NCBI RefSeq assembly: GCF_003151255.1
Contig: NZ_CP029481.1
Location: 124,001 to 188,000, forward strand
Source: Microvirga sp. 17 mud 1-3
Lineage (GTDB): Bacteria > Pseudomonadota > Alphaproteobacteria > Rhizobiales > Beijerinckiaceae
Reading direction: 5' to 3'
Length of the DNA stretch: 64,000 bases
The notes beneath the pieces were generated by a model. That model saw nothing but the letters and a program-made list of their open reading frames with translations, did no database searches and was not told where the DNA came from. Below are positions 35,535 through 42,800 of the stretch, in pieces. Each line of letters opens with the position of its first letter. The stretch's first letter is position 1. A program made the position numbers and the translations under genes.

Positions 35535-35963
35535 ATGACCAAGAGAACCGCCGGCGGCGCCAAGCCCCGCATTACATTGACGGCTGCGGACCACGAGAAG
35601 CTGTCCGTGCTTGCCAACGCGGCTGCGAACACCGTGCCGGACATGGCCGCCGAACTCGCCGAGGAGCTCGACCGAGCACACGTGCTGTCAAAGGGCAAGC
35701 ATGCCGCGGATGTCGTGTGCATGGGCTGCGAGGTCGAGTTCCGGGACGATATGACCGGGCGCGTGCAGAAGGTGACTCTCGTCTACCCGAACGAGGCGGA
35801 TATCGCCAAGGGACGCATCTCGGTGCTGACGCCTATCGGGACAGCCCTCATTGGTCTCCCGGTTGGCCAGTCGATCGATTGGACCACCCGCACGGGCGAT
35901 TCGAAGCGCCTGACGGTGCTGCAGGTGCAGGAGCCTGCCGTAGAGGAGCGCCAGCCCGCGTGA
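35535..35963 (+). CDS. Rnk/GreA C-terminal domain protein, paralogue 2
   Basis: A 142-residue protein close to Rnk: N-terminal coiled segment (TAADHEKLSVLANAAANTVP), then the GreA-C domain with SVLTPIGTALIGLPVGQSI and a C-terminal LTVLQVQEP strand. It is the most canonical of the five paralogues. Rnk proteins bind RNA polymerase and influence stress and nucleotide metabolism. A single cysteine pair (CMGC) is peculiar to this copy. It precedes speD by 102 bases. Confidence 0.88.
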   Translation: MTKRTAGGAKPRITLTAADHEKLSVLANAAANTVPDMAAELAEELDRAHVLSKGKHAADVVCMGCEVEFRDDMTGRVQKVTLVYPNEADIAKGRISVLTPIGTALIGLPVGQSIDWTTRTGDSKRLTVLQVQEPAVEERQPA

Positions 35964-36065
35964 GCGTTCAACGCTGCGCGTATTCCACGCCGCGCGACAG
36001 CCCTTTCGGGCGGCGCGGCTTCACTTTGACCGCAACCGGCAGACTTTCTGCCAACGGAGAATTGA

Positions 36066-36581
36066 ATGGCCGAAACCTCCCGTCTCAGCATGATCGCGAA
36101 GGCAGGCACTCGCCCGCCTGCCAAGGGGTTCGAGGATTCCGCGCGACATGCTGCCCGGACGGCAACACTTGCCATTGTCCCCACCTCTGCGCCGTCGGAT
36201 GACGGCCGCCTCGATCACTTCATCACACGAGACGGCATGCGGTTCGCCGGAACCCACCTGATCGTCGATCTTTGGCATGCCACCAATCTGGACGACCTGC
36301 CGCTGGTCGAACAGGCCCTGCGCGATGCCACTGCCCGCGCAGGCGCAACGCTTCTCAATATTGATCTCCACCATTTCACACCGAATGGCGGCATTTCGGG
36401 TGTGGCCGTTCTCGCCGAGAGCCACATCTCCATTCATACTTGGCCTGAGATTTCCTATGCGGCGGTCGACGTCTTCATGTGCGGCGACGCGCAGCCCCAT
36501 AAGGCCATCGAAGTTCTCAAGGGCGCGTTCATGCCTGGTCTGGTGACGCTCGCCGAGCACAAGCGAGGGGTCATCCTATGA
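36066..36581 (+). CDS. speD: S-adenosylmethionine decarboxylase proenzyme SpeD
   Basis: Makes decarboxylated SAM, the aminopropyl donor for spermidine. The 171-residue proenzyme self-cleaves at the conserved Glu118-Ser119 in LAESHISIHTWPE, creating the pyruvoyl group on Ser119. The first 46 residues are a non-conserved N-terminal extension compared with typical bacterial SpeD of about 120-130 residues. It overlaps speE by four bases (ATGA). Confidence 0.95.
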   Translation: MAETSRLSMIAKAGTRPPAKGFEDSARHAARTATLAIVPTSAPSDDGRLDHFITRDGMRFAGTHLIVDLWHATNLDDLPLVEQALRDATARAGATLLNIDLHHFTPNGGISGVAVLAESHISIHTWPEISYAAVDVFMCGDAQPHKAIEVLKGAFMPGLVTLAEHKRGVIL

Positions 36582-37462
36582 AGTGGTTCCAGGAAACGCT
36601 CTACGAGCATCACGCGCAGGCGCTCTCTATCGGGGCCGTTCTGCACCAAGGACGAACGGCCTTCCAGGACGTGCTGATTTTCGAAAACGCGCTCTTCGGC
36701 AAGGTTCTCGTGCTCGATGGCGTCGTTCAGCTGACCGAGCGGGATAACCACATCTATCACGAGATGATTGCCCATGTTCCGCTGATGGCACATGGGGCGG
36801 CACGTGACGTCCTCATCATCGGCGGCGGCGACGGCGGCACGCTCAAGGAGGTTCTGAAGCACCCGGTCGAGCGTGCTGTCATGGTCGAGATCGACGGCGA
36901 GGTGATTGCCCTGTCGCGGCGGCACCTTCCTGCGGTCTCGGATGGAGCGTTCGACGATCCGCGGGCCTCCGTGCTCGTCATGGATGGTACGCGGTACATT
37001 GCGGAGACAGGGGACAAGTTCGATGTCATCATCATCGACTCGACGGACCCGCAAGGGCCGGGAGAGCCGCTCTTCACGCCCGCCTTCTATGCGGCGTGCC
37101 GGGCCCGTCTCAGGCCAGGTGGGATGATCGCGGTCCAAAGTGGCGCGCCCTTTTTCCAGCCGGAGGAGCTTGAGACGGTCTGTGGGCGCCTGTCGGGTTC
37201 TTTCGCGGGAGTACGGCCTTTCCTGGCGCCCGTACCGACCTATGCGGGCGGCATGCTGGCTCTCGTTGCGGCGGGTGACTCGCGCGATGCGCTGCGTCCT
37301 CCGCGAGAGGTCCTTCAGGCGCGCTTCCAGCCGCTGGAGGGCCGAACCCGTTACTATACGCCTGAGGTGCACAGGGCAGCGTTCACGCTCGCCCCGTCCT
37401 TCGAACCCGCCTTCCTGCGCGAAGATCCGGCCTCCGAGGGCCTCCTGAAAACGGGATCCTGA
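36578..37462 (+). CDS. speE: Spermidine synthase SpeE
   Basis: Transfers an aminopropyl group from decarboxylated SAM to putrescine. The 294-residue enzyme shows the N-terminal beta-domain, the SAM-binding VLIIGGGDGGTLKEVLKH motif, MVEIDGEV, and the catalytic DVIIIDSTDPQGPGEPLF segment. It is coupled to speD. The 18 bases around its stop codon reappear near 29962. Confidence 0.96.
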   Translation: MKWFQETLYEHHAQALSIGAVLHQGRTAFQDVLIFENALFGKVLVLDGVVQLTERDNHIYHEMIAHVPLMAHGAARDVLIIGGGDGGTLKEVLKHPVERAVMVEIDGEVIALSRRHLPAVSDGAFDDPRASVLVMDGTRYIAETGDKFDVIIIDSTDPQGPGEPLFTPAFYAACRARLRPGGMIAVQSGAPFFQPEELETVCGRLSGSFAGVRPFLAPVPTYAGGMLALVAAGDSRDALRPPREVLQARFQPLEGRTRYYTPEVHRAAFTLAPSFEPAFLREDPASEGLLKTGS

Positions 37463-37519
37463 TCCCGTGGGCCCTTTGGCTCACGGGGACGGCTGTTGTG
37501 CCCTACGCCGGATCATTAA

Positions 37520-37547
37520 GGCTCCGCATCCTGCCTGATGCGGAGCC
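37520..37547 (+). other. Perfect 11-bp hairpin before the RidA start
   Basis: GGCTCCGCATC (37520-37530) pairs exactly with GATGCGGAGCC (37537-37547) around a six-base loop. It ends 15 bases before the ridA ATG and directly next to its AGGAGG site, so it could end the speDE message or shape ridA translation. Confidence 0.5.
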
Positions 37548-37562
37548 CAGCAGGAGGACATC

Positions 37563-38015
37563 ATGACCATTGTTTCGACACCACTGGCAGCGCCGCTCAG
37601 AAGGATCGACCCGCCGGGATGGCCGCGCTCGCAGCGCTATTCGCATGCGGTCGCCGGAACCGGTACCTTCGTCTTCATCAGTGGGCAGAATGCTGCCGAC
37701 CATACGGGCATGGTGACCTCCATCGGGCTGGCCGCCCAGGCACGGCAGGCGTTGCGGAACATCCGTGCCGTGATCCTGGAGGCTGGCGGAGGCCCACAGC
37801 ACATCGCACAGATGACGTGGTACGTGCTCGATATCGACCATTGCCGGGCCCGCCTTCATGAACTCGACGTGATCTATCGCGAGATCATGGGAAGCCATTG
37901 CCCGGCAATGGCGCTGGTGGAGGTCTCAGGGCTGGTCGACCCTGACGCCATCGTGGAAATCTCCGCCACGGCCATTCTCCCGCCCGGCCCGCCGGGTCGG
38001 CAGGCAGACCCTTAG
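37563..38015 (+). CDS. RidA (YjgF/YER057c/UK114) family protein
   Basis: A 150-residue RidA-fold protein, the family that hydrolyses reactive enamines/imines or acts in related deaminations. Visible family segments are GTFVFISGQNAADHTG, QARQALRNIRAVILEAGGG and CPAMALVEVSGLVDPDAIVEI. The usual substrate-binding arginine of the RidA signature is not in its normal place, so it belongs to a divergent subgroup. AGGAGG precedes the ATG. Confidence 0.85.
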   Translation: MTIVSTPLAAPLRRIDPPGWPRSQRYSHAVAGTGTFVFISGQNAADHTGMVTSIGLAAQARQALRNIRAVILEAGGGPQHIAQMTWYVLDIDHCRARLHELDVIYREIMGSHCPAMALVEVSGLVDPDAIVEISATAILPPGPPGRQADP

Positions 38016-38065
38016 GCTCAGTTTTCCAGAGACTGCCGTTGGAATCGTCGAGTTAGGAGATTGCT

Positions 38066-38521
38066 ATGGATGCTTGCCAAGAATTGCCGCCTATCGTCGT
38101 GACGACTCAAGACCACCGGCGCCTGATGCGCGCGGCCCAAGAGCTCGCCGGGCAGGCTCACCCCCTGGCGACACCGCTCCTCCAGGAGTTGGGTCGGGCT
38201 GCGCTTTGCACGCCGGATGAGCTTCCAGATGACGTGGTGTCGCTCGATACCTTCGTAACTTATCGGTTGGCTGACGGGAGTTCTCCGGAGAAGCGTATGT
38301 TGATCCATCCTGATGACGGCATGTGGCCGCTGGCCGAAGTGTCTGTTCTGACGCCCGTCGGCCTGTCCCTCCTCGGCTTGCGGATCGGCGACCGAATGCC
38401 CGTCATTGGCTCTGGCGGTGCGCCGGGGACTTTCCTTTCGGTCGAGTCGGTCGGGCCGCGGGTGATCGGCACTTTGGAGCCGGTTGGGGCGATGATGGCC
38501 TCGAGCAGCCGCTGGCATTGA
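38066..38521 (+). CDS. Rnk/GreA C-terminal domain protein, paralogue 3
   Basis: A 151-residue Rnk-like protein with SVLTPVGLSLLGLRIGDRM. The GDRM ending pairs it with paralogue 5 (39695) and separates it from the three copies that read GQ at that point. It precedes hemD by 12 bases and is likely cotranscribed with it. Confidence 0.82.
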   Translation: MDACQELPPIVVTTQDHRRLMRAAQELAGQAHPLATPLLQELGRAALCTPDELPDDVVSLDTFVTYRLADGSSPEKRMLIHPDDGMWPLAEVSVLTPVGLSLLGLRIGDRMPVIGSGGAPGTFLSVESVGPRVIGTLEPVGAMMASSSRWH

Positions 38522-38533
38522 TAGGGCAGGCTG

Positions 38534-39262
38534 ATGCGGGTCCTTCTCACCCGTCCCCGAGCACAGTCTGAGGAGCTTGGCGCTCACCTGCGCGCCAGGG
38601 GCTGTGAGTGGCTGGGCGAGCCCCTGTTGCGGATCGTTCCGGTTCCTTGGGATCCGAATGTCCTTGAAGGGCGACAGGCCCTCCTGCTCACTTCGGCCAA
38701 TGGGACGCGCGCACTGCTTCGGTCTTCGAGCGTGCGTCGGGACACTCCCGTTTTCGCAGTGGGGCAGGCCACGGCGGCGCCACTGCTCGCCGCTGGCTTC
38801 TCGCATGTGCATATTGCCGGCGGGACGGCTTTGGATCTTATGGACCATATCCGGCGCCGGGCCGATCCACAGGCGGGGCCCCTTCTCCATCTTGGTGGAT
38901 ATGACATCGCGGTCGATCTTGCAGCGGGCCTCGCGCCGGACGGGTTCGAAGTGGACCGGGCCATCGTCTACCGTGCCTGTGCGGCCAACCGGCTGAGTGC
39001 GCGAGCCATACATGGGATCTCGCGAGGCTGTATCGACGCAGCGGTGTTTCTGTCCGCCCGAACGGCGTCGACTTTCTGCGGGCTGGCATCAAAGTCCGGC
39101 CTCTCCGCTTTCTGCACCCGCATGACGGCTGTCGCGATCAGCCACAAGGTTGCTGAGGCACTGCGGCCAATGAAATTCCGTCATGTGGCCATTGCCGCAT
39201 CCCCGAGCCTGGGTGGTATTCTCGACGCCGTGTGCGGAAAGCCGGGTCCGTCATCCGCATGA
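38534..39262 (+). CDS. hemD: Uroporphyrinogen-III synthase (HemD-like)
   Basis: A 242-residue protein with the two-lobed HemD pattern: VLLTRPRAQSEELGAHL at the start, LLLTSANGTRAL, FAVGQATAAPLLAAGF, and late VAISHKVAEAL. HemD cyclises hydroxymethylbilane to uroporphyrinogen III. It is not next to hemC here, so it may be a second copy or a divergent homologue; the fold assignment is stronger than the exact reaction. Confidence 0.82.
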   Translation: MRVLLTRPRAQSEELGAHLRARGCEWLGEPLLRIVPVPWDPNVLEGRQALLLTSANGTRALLRSSSVRRDTPVFAVGQATAAPLLAAGFSHVHIAGGTALDLMDHIRRRADPQAGPLLHLGGYDIAVDLAAGLAPDGFEVDRAIVYRACAANRLSARAIHGISRGCIDAAVFLSARTASTFCGLASKSGLSAFCTRMTAVAISHKVAEALRPMKFRHVAIAASPSLGGILDAVCGKPGPSSA

Positions 39263-39266
39263 TGTC

Positions 39267-39698
39267 TTAAGCGTGGAGGACGGCCATCCTTTGTGGCTGG
39301 TAAAGGACGCGCAGCAGCGTCAGGCTCCGTACCCCTCTAGACGCTCGCCATGTGATCGACTGCCCCTCGCTGAGGCCGACCAGCGCCGCTCCAATCGGGG
39401 TTAGAACGGAAATCCGGTCTGCCGTGTCGGCCTCATCGGGATAGACGAGAACGGCACGTCGGATCTCGCCGGTCACATCGTCGCAGAACTCCAGCCGCGA
39501 ATGCATCGTCGCCACCGAAGGCGGAATGGCCTGCGCGACGATGACCGTGGCCCGCATCAGCTCGGAGACAAGCAGCTCCGCAGCTGGCCGGTGTCGCGGG
39601 CTGTACACACCTGCTGTCGCGATCCAGGCGAGGCGATCATAGTCGAGCGCCGAGATCATCACCGGCGGAAGAGACCGGGAAGGCTCCGTCCCGGTCAT
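39267..39698 (-). CDS. Rnk/GreA C-terminal domain protein, paralogue 4
   Basis: A 143-residue Rnk-like protein with SVLTPIGAALVGLSEGQSI, most like paralogues 1 and 2. It converges on hemD with only four bases between stops and overlaps paralogue 5 by four bases, so paralogues 5 and 4 form a two-gene operon. Confidence 0.82.
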   Translation of the reverse strand: MTGTEPSRSLPPVMISALDYDRLAWIATAGVYSPRHRPAAELLVSELMRATVIVAQAIPPSVATMHSRLEFCDDVTGEIRRAVLVYPDEADTADRISVLTPIGAALVGLSEGQSITWRASRGVRSLTLLRVLYQPQRMAVLHA

Positions 39699-40189
39699 GC
39701 CGTGCTCCGATCGTCCGGGGTTGAGGCCAAGTCGTGCCGAGGCTGCGGTGTGGCCGTGCCCCCGGTCCGCAGCACGGTCGAGCCGTCATCCAGGAACCTT
39801 AGGCCAATCCCTTCCACAAAGACCTCGCGGAGCGAGCCATCCTCATCAAGGAATGGCATACGGTCGCCGACGCGCAGGCCCAGGAGCGCCGTTCCCAGCG
39901 GTGTCGCCACTGAGATTTCGGCTCCGGGCCAGATCATGTCGTCAGGATGGACGAGCAGATGGGCACGAGTCTTCGGCTCCTGGTCGAGGCGATAGATCAC
40001 GCGGCAATTGGTGGAGACCACATCCTCCGGCAGGTCCGCCGGATGGCAAATTTCCGCGCGCCGCAGCTCCGAAAGCAAGAAATCGGTGGCGTGGCGACCC
40101 TGCTTTTGCCCGATGGCCGCCGTGAACAGCAGGCGGTTGTAGTCGCAGGACGCGAGAGTGATCGGCGGGAGATCTTGCTGCGTGCTCAT
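39695..40189 (-). CDS. Rnk/GreA C-terminal domain protein, paralogue 5
   Basis: A 164-residue Rnk-like protein with SVATPLGTALLGLRVGDRM, the GDRM variant also seen in paralogue 3. A 20-residue C-terminal tail extends past the domain. The ATG at 40189 has GAGGAGG upstream; an alternative start eight codons earlier lacks support. Its stop overlaps paralogue 4. Confidence 0.82.
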   Translation of the reverse strand: MSTQQDLPPITLASCDYNRLLFTAAIGQKQGRHATDFLLSELRRAEICHPADLPEDVVSTNCRVIYRLDQEPKTRAHLLVHPDDMIWPGAEISVATPLGTALLGLRVGDRMPFLDEDGSLREVFVEGIGLRFLDDGSTVLRTGGTATPQPRHDLASTPDDRSTA

Positions 40190-40624
40190 GAAACCCTCCT
40201 CAGGAACGATCACCTTGCCGGATGCCTAGGAACAATCCCACAAGGTGAACAGACATACGGGCCGACATGCGCCCAAAAGGCGCACGAAAAAGCTCATGAT
40301 GATCGAAGAGAACATTCATGCCCCGAGCGCCGGCGACCATAGGGGTCGAGCCGGGTCCCCGGGGCTTACCTGCCTGCTTGGAGGCGACCTGCGTATGCCA
40401 GATGGCGAAGGTTTTTCAGGTACGGGAACATAATGCTAACACCCTAGCACCCTTGGTGGCGAAAGCAACCGCCAGGCGGACTCGGGCCCTGCTTACGGCT
40501 TGGTCCAACAGGCCCTGGAACTAGTGAAATCCATTGAAATATTGCGCGAAGATGTCAAAGCCGCCATTAGGGTTCCCCAACGACAGTTCTGGCGGACTAC
40601 ATCAACGGACAGGAGTGAGATCAA
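40190..40624. other. Intergenic region between divergent Rnk pair and gdhA
   Basis: No gene is supported in these 435 bases; short open frames have no ribosome sites or conserved features. The promoters of the Rnk 5-4 operon and gdhA should lie here. Confidence 0.45.
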
Positions 40625-41887
40625 TTGCACGTCGTTTCCATGCTGGACCAGGCCCTGACGCGTCTCGATGAGGCGGCCCGTCACCTCGATCTCGATGCGG
40701 ATGTTCTGGAGAAGCTCAAATATCCGCGCGAGACCACGAAGGTGCGCCTGATGATCCGCATGGATGACGGTTCCAGAAAATCCTTCATGGCTTGGCGCTG
40801 CCGCTACGATGACACCCGGGGCCCGACCAAAGGCGGCATCCGCTTCCATCCGGACTCCACCATGGAAGAGGTGGAAACGCTCGCCTTCTGGATGACCTTC
40901 AAATGCGCCGTGATGAACCTGCCCTATGGTGGCGGCAAGGGCGCGGTCCGGGTCGATCCCCACACACTGTCGAAAGCCGAGCTGGAGCGGCTGTCCAGGG
41001 CCTATATCCAGGCCTTCTCCAAAATCATCGGGCCCGACCGGGATATTCCGGCGCCCGACGTCTATACCAATTCGATGGTCATGGGCTGGATGGCCGACGA
41101 ATATGCCTCCATCGTGGGCGAGGCGACCCCGGCGGTGATTACCGGCAAGCCGATTGCCCTGGGAGGCTCTCTGGGGCGCGATGATGCGACGGCTCGGGGC
41201 GGATATTATCTCGTTCGGCATCTTGCCGACGCATTCGGCCTTAAGCCCGGGGCACGGGTCGCAATCCAGGGCTTTGGCAATGCAGGCCAGCACATGGCCC
41301 GCCTGCTTGGGAACGACGGGTACAAGATTGTCGCCGTGTCGGATTCCAAAGGCGCGATCCATAATCCCTCCGGGATCGATATCGACAAGCTCTTTGCCGC
41401 CAAGAAGCAGGGCTCCGTCACCGGTCTTGCGGGTTCTGACGGCGTTTCGTCCTTGTCCCCCAATGATCTCGTGGCAGTCGATTGCGATCTCCTCGTTCCG
41501 GCAGCGCTCGAGGACATGATCCACGAGGGCAATGCTGCAGGCGTGAAGGCGCGGGTCGTCCTCGAACTCGCCAACGGCCCGATTACGCCGGAGGCCGACG
41601 AAATCCTGGCAGCCAAGAACGTGATCGTCCTGCCGGACATCCTGGCCAATGCGGGCGGCGTCACCGTTTCGTATTTCGAGTGGGTGCAGAACCGGCAGGG
41701 CTATTATTGGCCGGTCGAGGAGGTCCATACGCGGCTGAAGACGATGATGGAGCGGGAAGGGGATGCTGTCTGGGCGCTCGCTCGGGACCGGGGAATCGGC
41801 CTGCGGAGCGCAGCCTATGTCCATGCGCTCTCCCGGCTCGCCGGCGCCATCGAGGCTCATGGCACGCAGCAGTTCTTCACGAGCTGA
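40625..41887 (+). CDS. gdhA: Glu/Leu/Phe/Val-type glutamate dehydrogenase
   Basis: Oxidative deamination of glutamate, or the reverse ammonium assimilation. The 420-residue enzyme has the catalytic lysine motif NLPYGGGKGAVRVDP, the substrate-side KGGIRFHPD, GPDRDIPAPDVYT, and the Rossmann VAIQGFGNAGQH segment. The TTG at 40625 is preceded by GGAG; an ATG five codons later (40640) is an alternative. The stop is followed closely by the pseudouridine synthase gene. Confidence 0.93.
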   Translation: MHVVSMLDQALTRLDEAARHLDLDADVLEKLKYPRETTKVRLMIRMDDGSRKSFMAWRCRYDDTRGPTKGGIRFHPDSTMEEVETLAFWMTFKCAVMNLPYGGGKGAVRVDPHTLSKAELERLSRAYIQAFSKIIGPDRDIPAPDVYTNSMVMGWMADEYASIVGEATPAVITGKPIALGGSLGRDDATARGGYYLVRHLADAFGLKPGARVAIQGFGNAGQHMARLLGNDGYKIVAVSDSKGAIHNPSGIDIDKLFAAKKQGSVTGLAGSDGVSSLSPNDLVAVDCDLLVPAALEDMIHEGNAAGVKARVVLELANGPITPEADEILAAKNVIVLPDILANAGGVTVSYFEWVQNRQGYYWPVEEVHTRLKTMMEREGDAVWALARDRGIGLRSAAYVHALSRLAGAIEAHGTQQFFTS

Positions 41888-41940
41888 GGCTGGAGCGACG
41901 TCATCGTGAGGCCAAAGCCCCCCGCGCGGGGGTGAGGGAT

Positions 41941-42696
41941 GTGCGGCGCCAGGGTGGCGCCGTCGTCAGCTTGCCCCGCGCCCTGTCAAAGCTCGGATTT
42001 TGCTCCCGCACTCAGGCCGAGGCTCTGATCGCGGCCGGGCGCGTTCGTGTCGACGGCCGGATCATGCGCGATGCGGCTTTCCGCGTCGATCCCGGACGAG
42101 CACGCATTGTGGTCGACGATGAGCCCGTCTCGGCCGAGCGGAAGGTTTACCTGATGCTCAACAAGCCGCGCGGTCTGGTAACGACCCGCGACGATCCGCA
42201 GGAACGGGCGACGGTCTATGATTGCTTGGCAGGGATCGATCTTCCTTTCGTGGTGCCCGTGGGGCGGCTCGACAAGGCGAGCGAGGGCCTGCTCCTTATG
42301 ACCAACGACACCCGCTGGGCGCAGCGGCTCCTCGATCCTGCCTCGAACGTCAACAAGGTCTACCACGTGCAGATCGACCGGATGCCCGATCCGGAAATGC
42401 TGGAGCGGCTTCAAGCCGGTATGGTGCTCGACGGCGAGCGTATGAGCGCCAAGGCCGCGACCGTGCTCCGGGCCGGCGAACGCAAGGGATGGCTTGAGAT
42501 CGTCCTGAACGAGGGCAAGAACCGGCAGATCCGGCGCCTTGTCGGCGCAACTGGCGCCGAGGTGCTGCGACTGGTGCGCGTGGAGGTCGGAGGGCTCCGG
42601 CTCGGCGATCTGACCAAGGGCGCGGCGCGGCTGCTCACGCCCGACGAAAAGGCAATGCTGGATGTGCCGAGACTGGCTGCTTCCGGCTCCAGGTAA
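41941..42696 (+). CDS. RsuA/RluB/RluE-family pseudouridine synthase
   Basis: About 251 residues: an S4 RNA-binding domain (LPRALSKLGFCSRTQAEALIAAGRVRVDG), then the pseudouridine synthase domain with VGRLDKASEGLLLMTND, where the Asp is catalytic, and EGKNRQIRRLVGATG. The exact rRNA target cannot be told. Several GTG starts are possible near 41932-41941; the S4 domain fixes the start to within about ten codons. Confidence 0.85.
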   Translation: MRRQGGAVVSLPRALSKLGFCSRTQAEALIAAGRVRVDGRIMRDAAFRVDPGRARIVVDDEPVSAERKVYLMLNKPRGLVTTRDDPQERATVYDCLAGIDLPFVVPVGRLDKASEGLLLMTNDTRWAQRLLDPASNVNKVYHVQIDRMPDPEMLERLQAGMVLDGERMSAKAATVLRAGERKGWLEIVLNEGKNRQIRRLVGATGAEVLRLVRVEVGGLRLGDLTKGAARLLTPDEKAMLDVPRLAASGSR

Positions 42697-42800
42697 TCTC
42701 GATTTGGCTCAGCGATAGCGCGCTCAGGAGACCATCGTGGGGCTTGCCAAATCCGCGTGTTTCCCGAAAGAGAGGTTGCTCCGCTTATTCCGGGTTCGTC

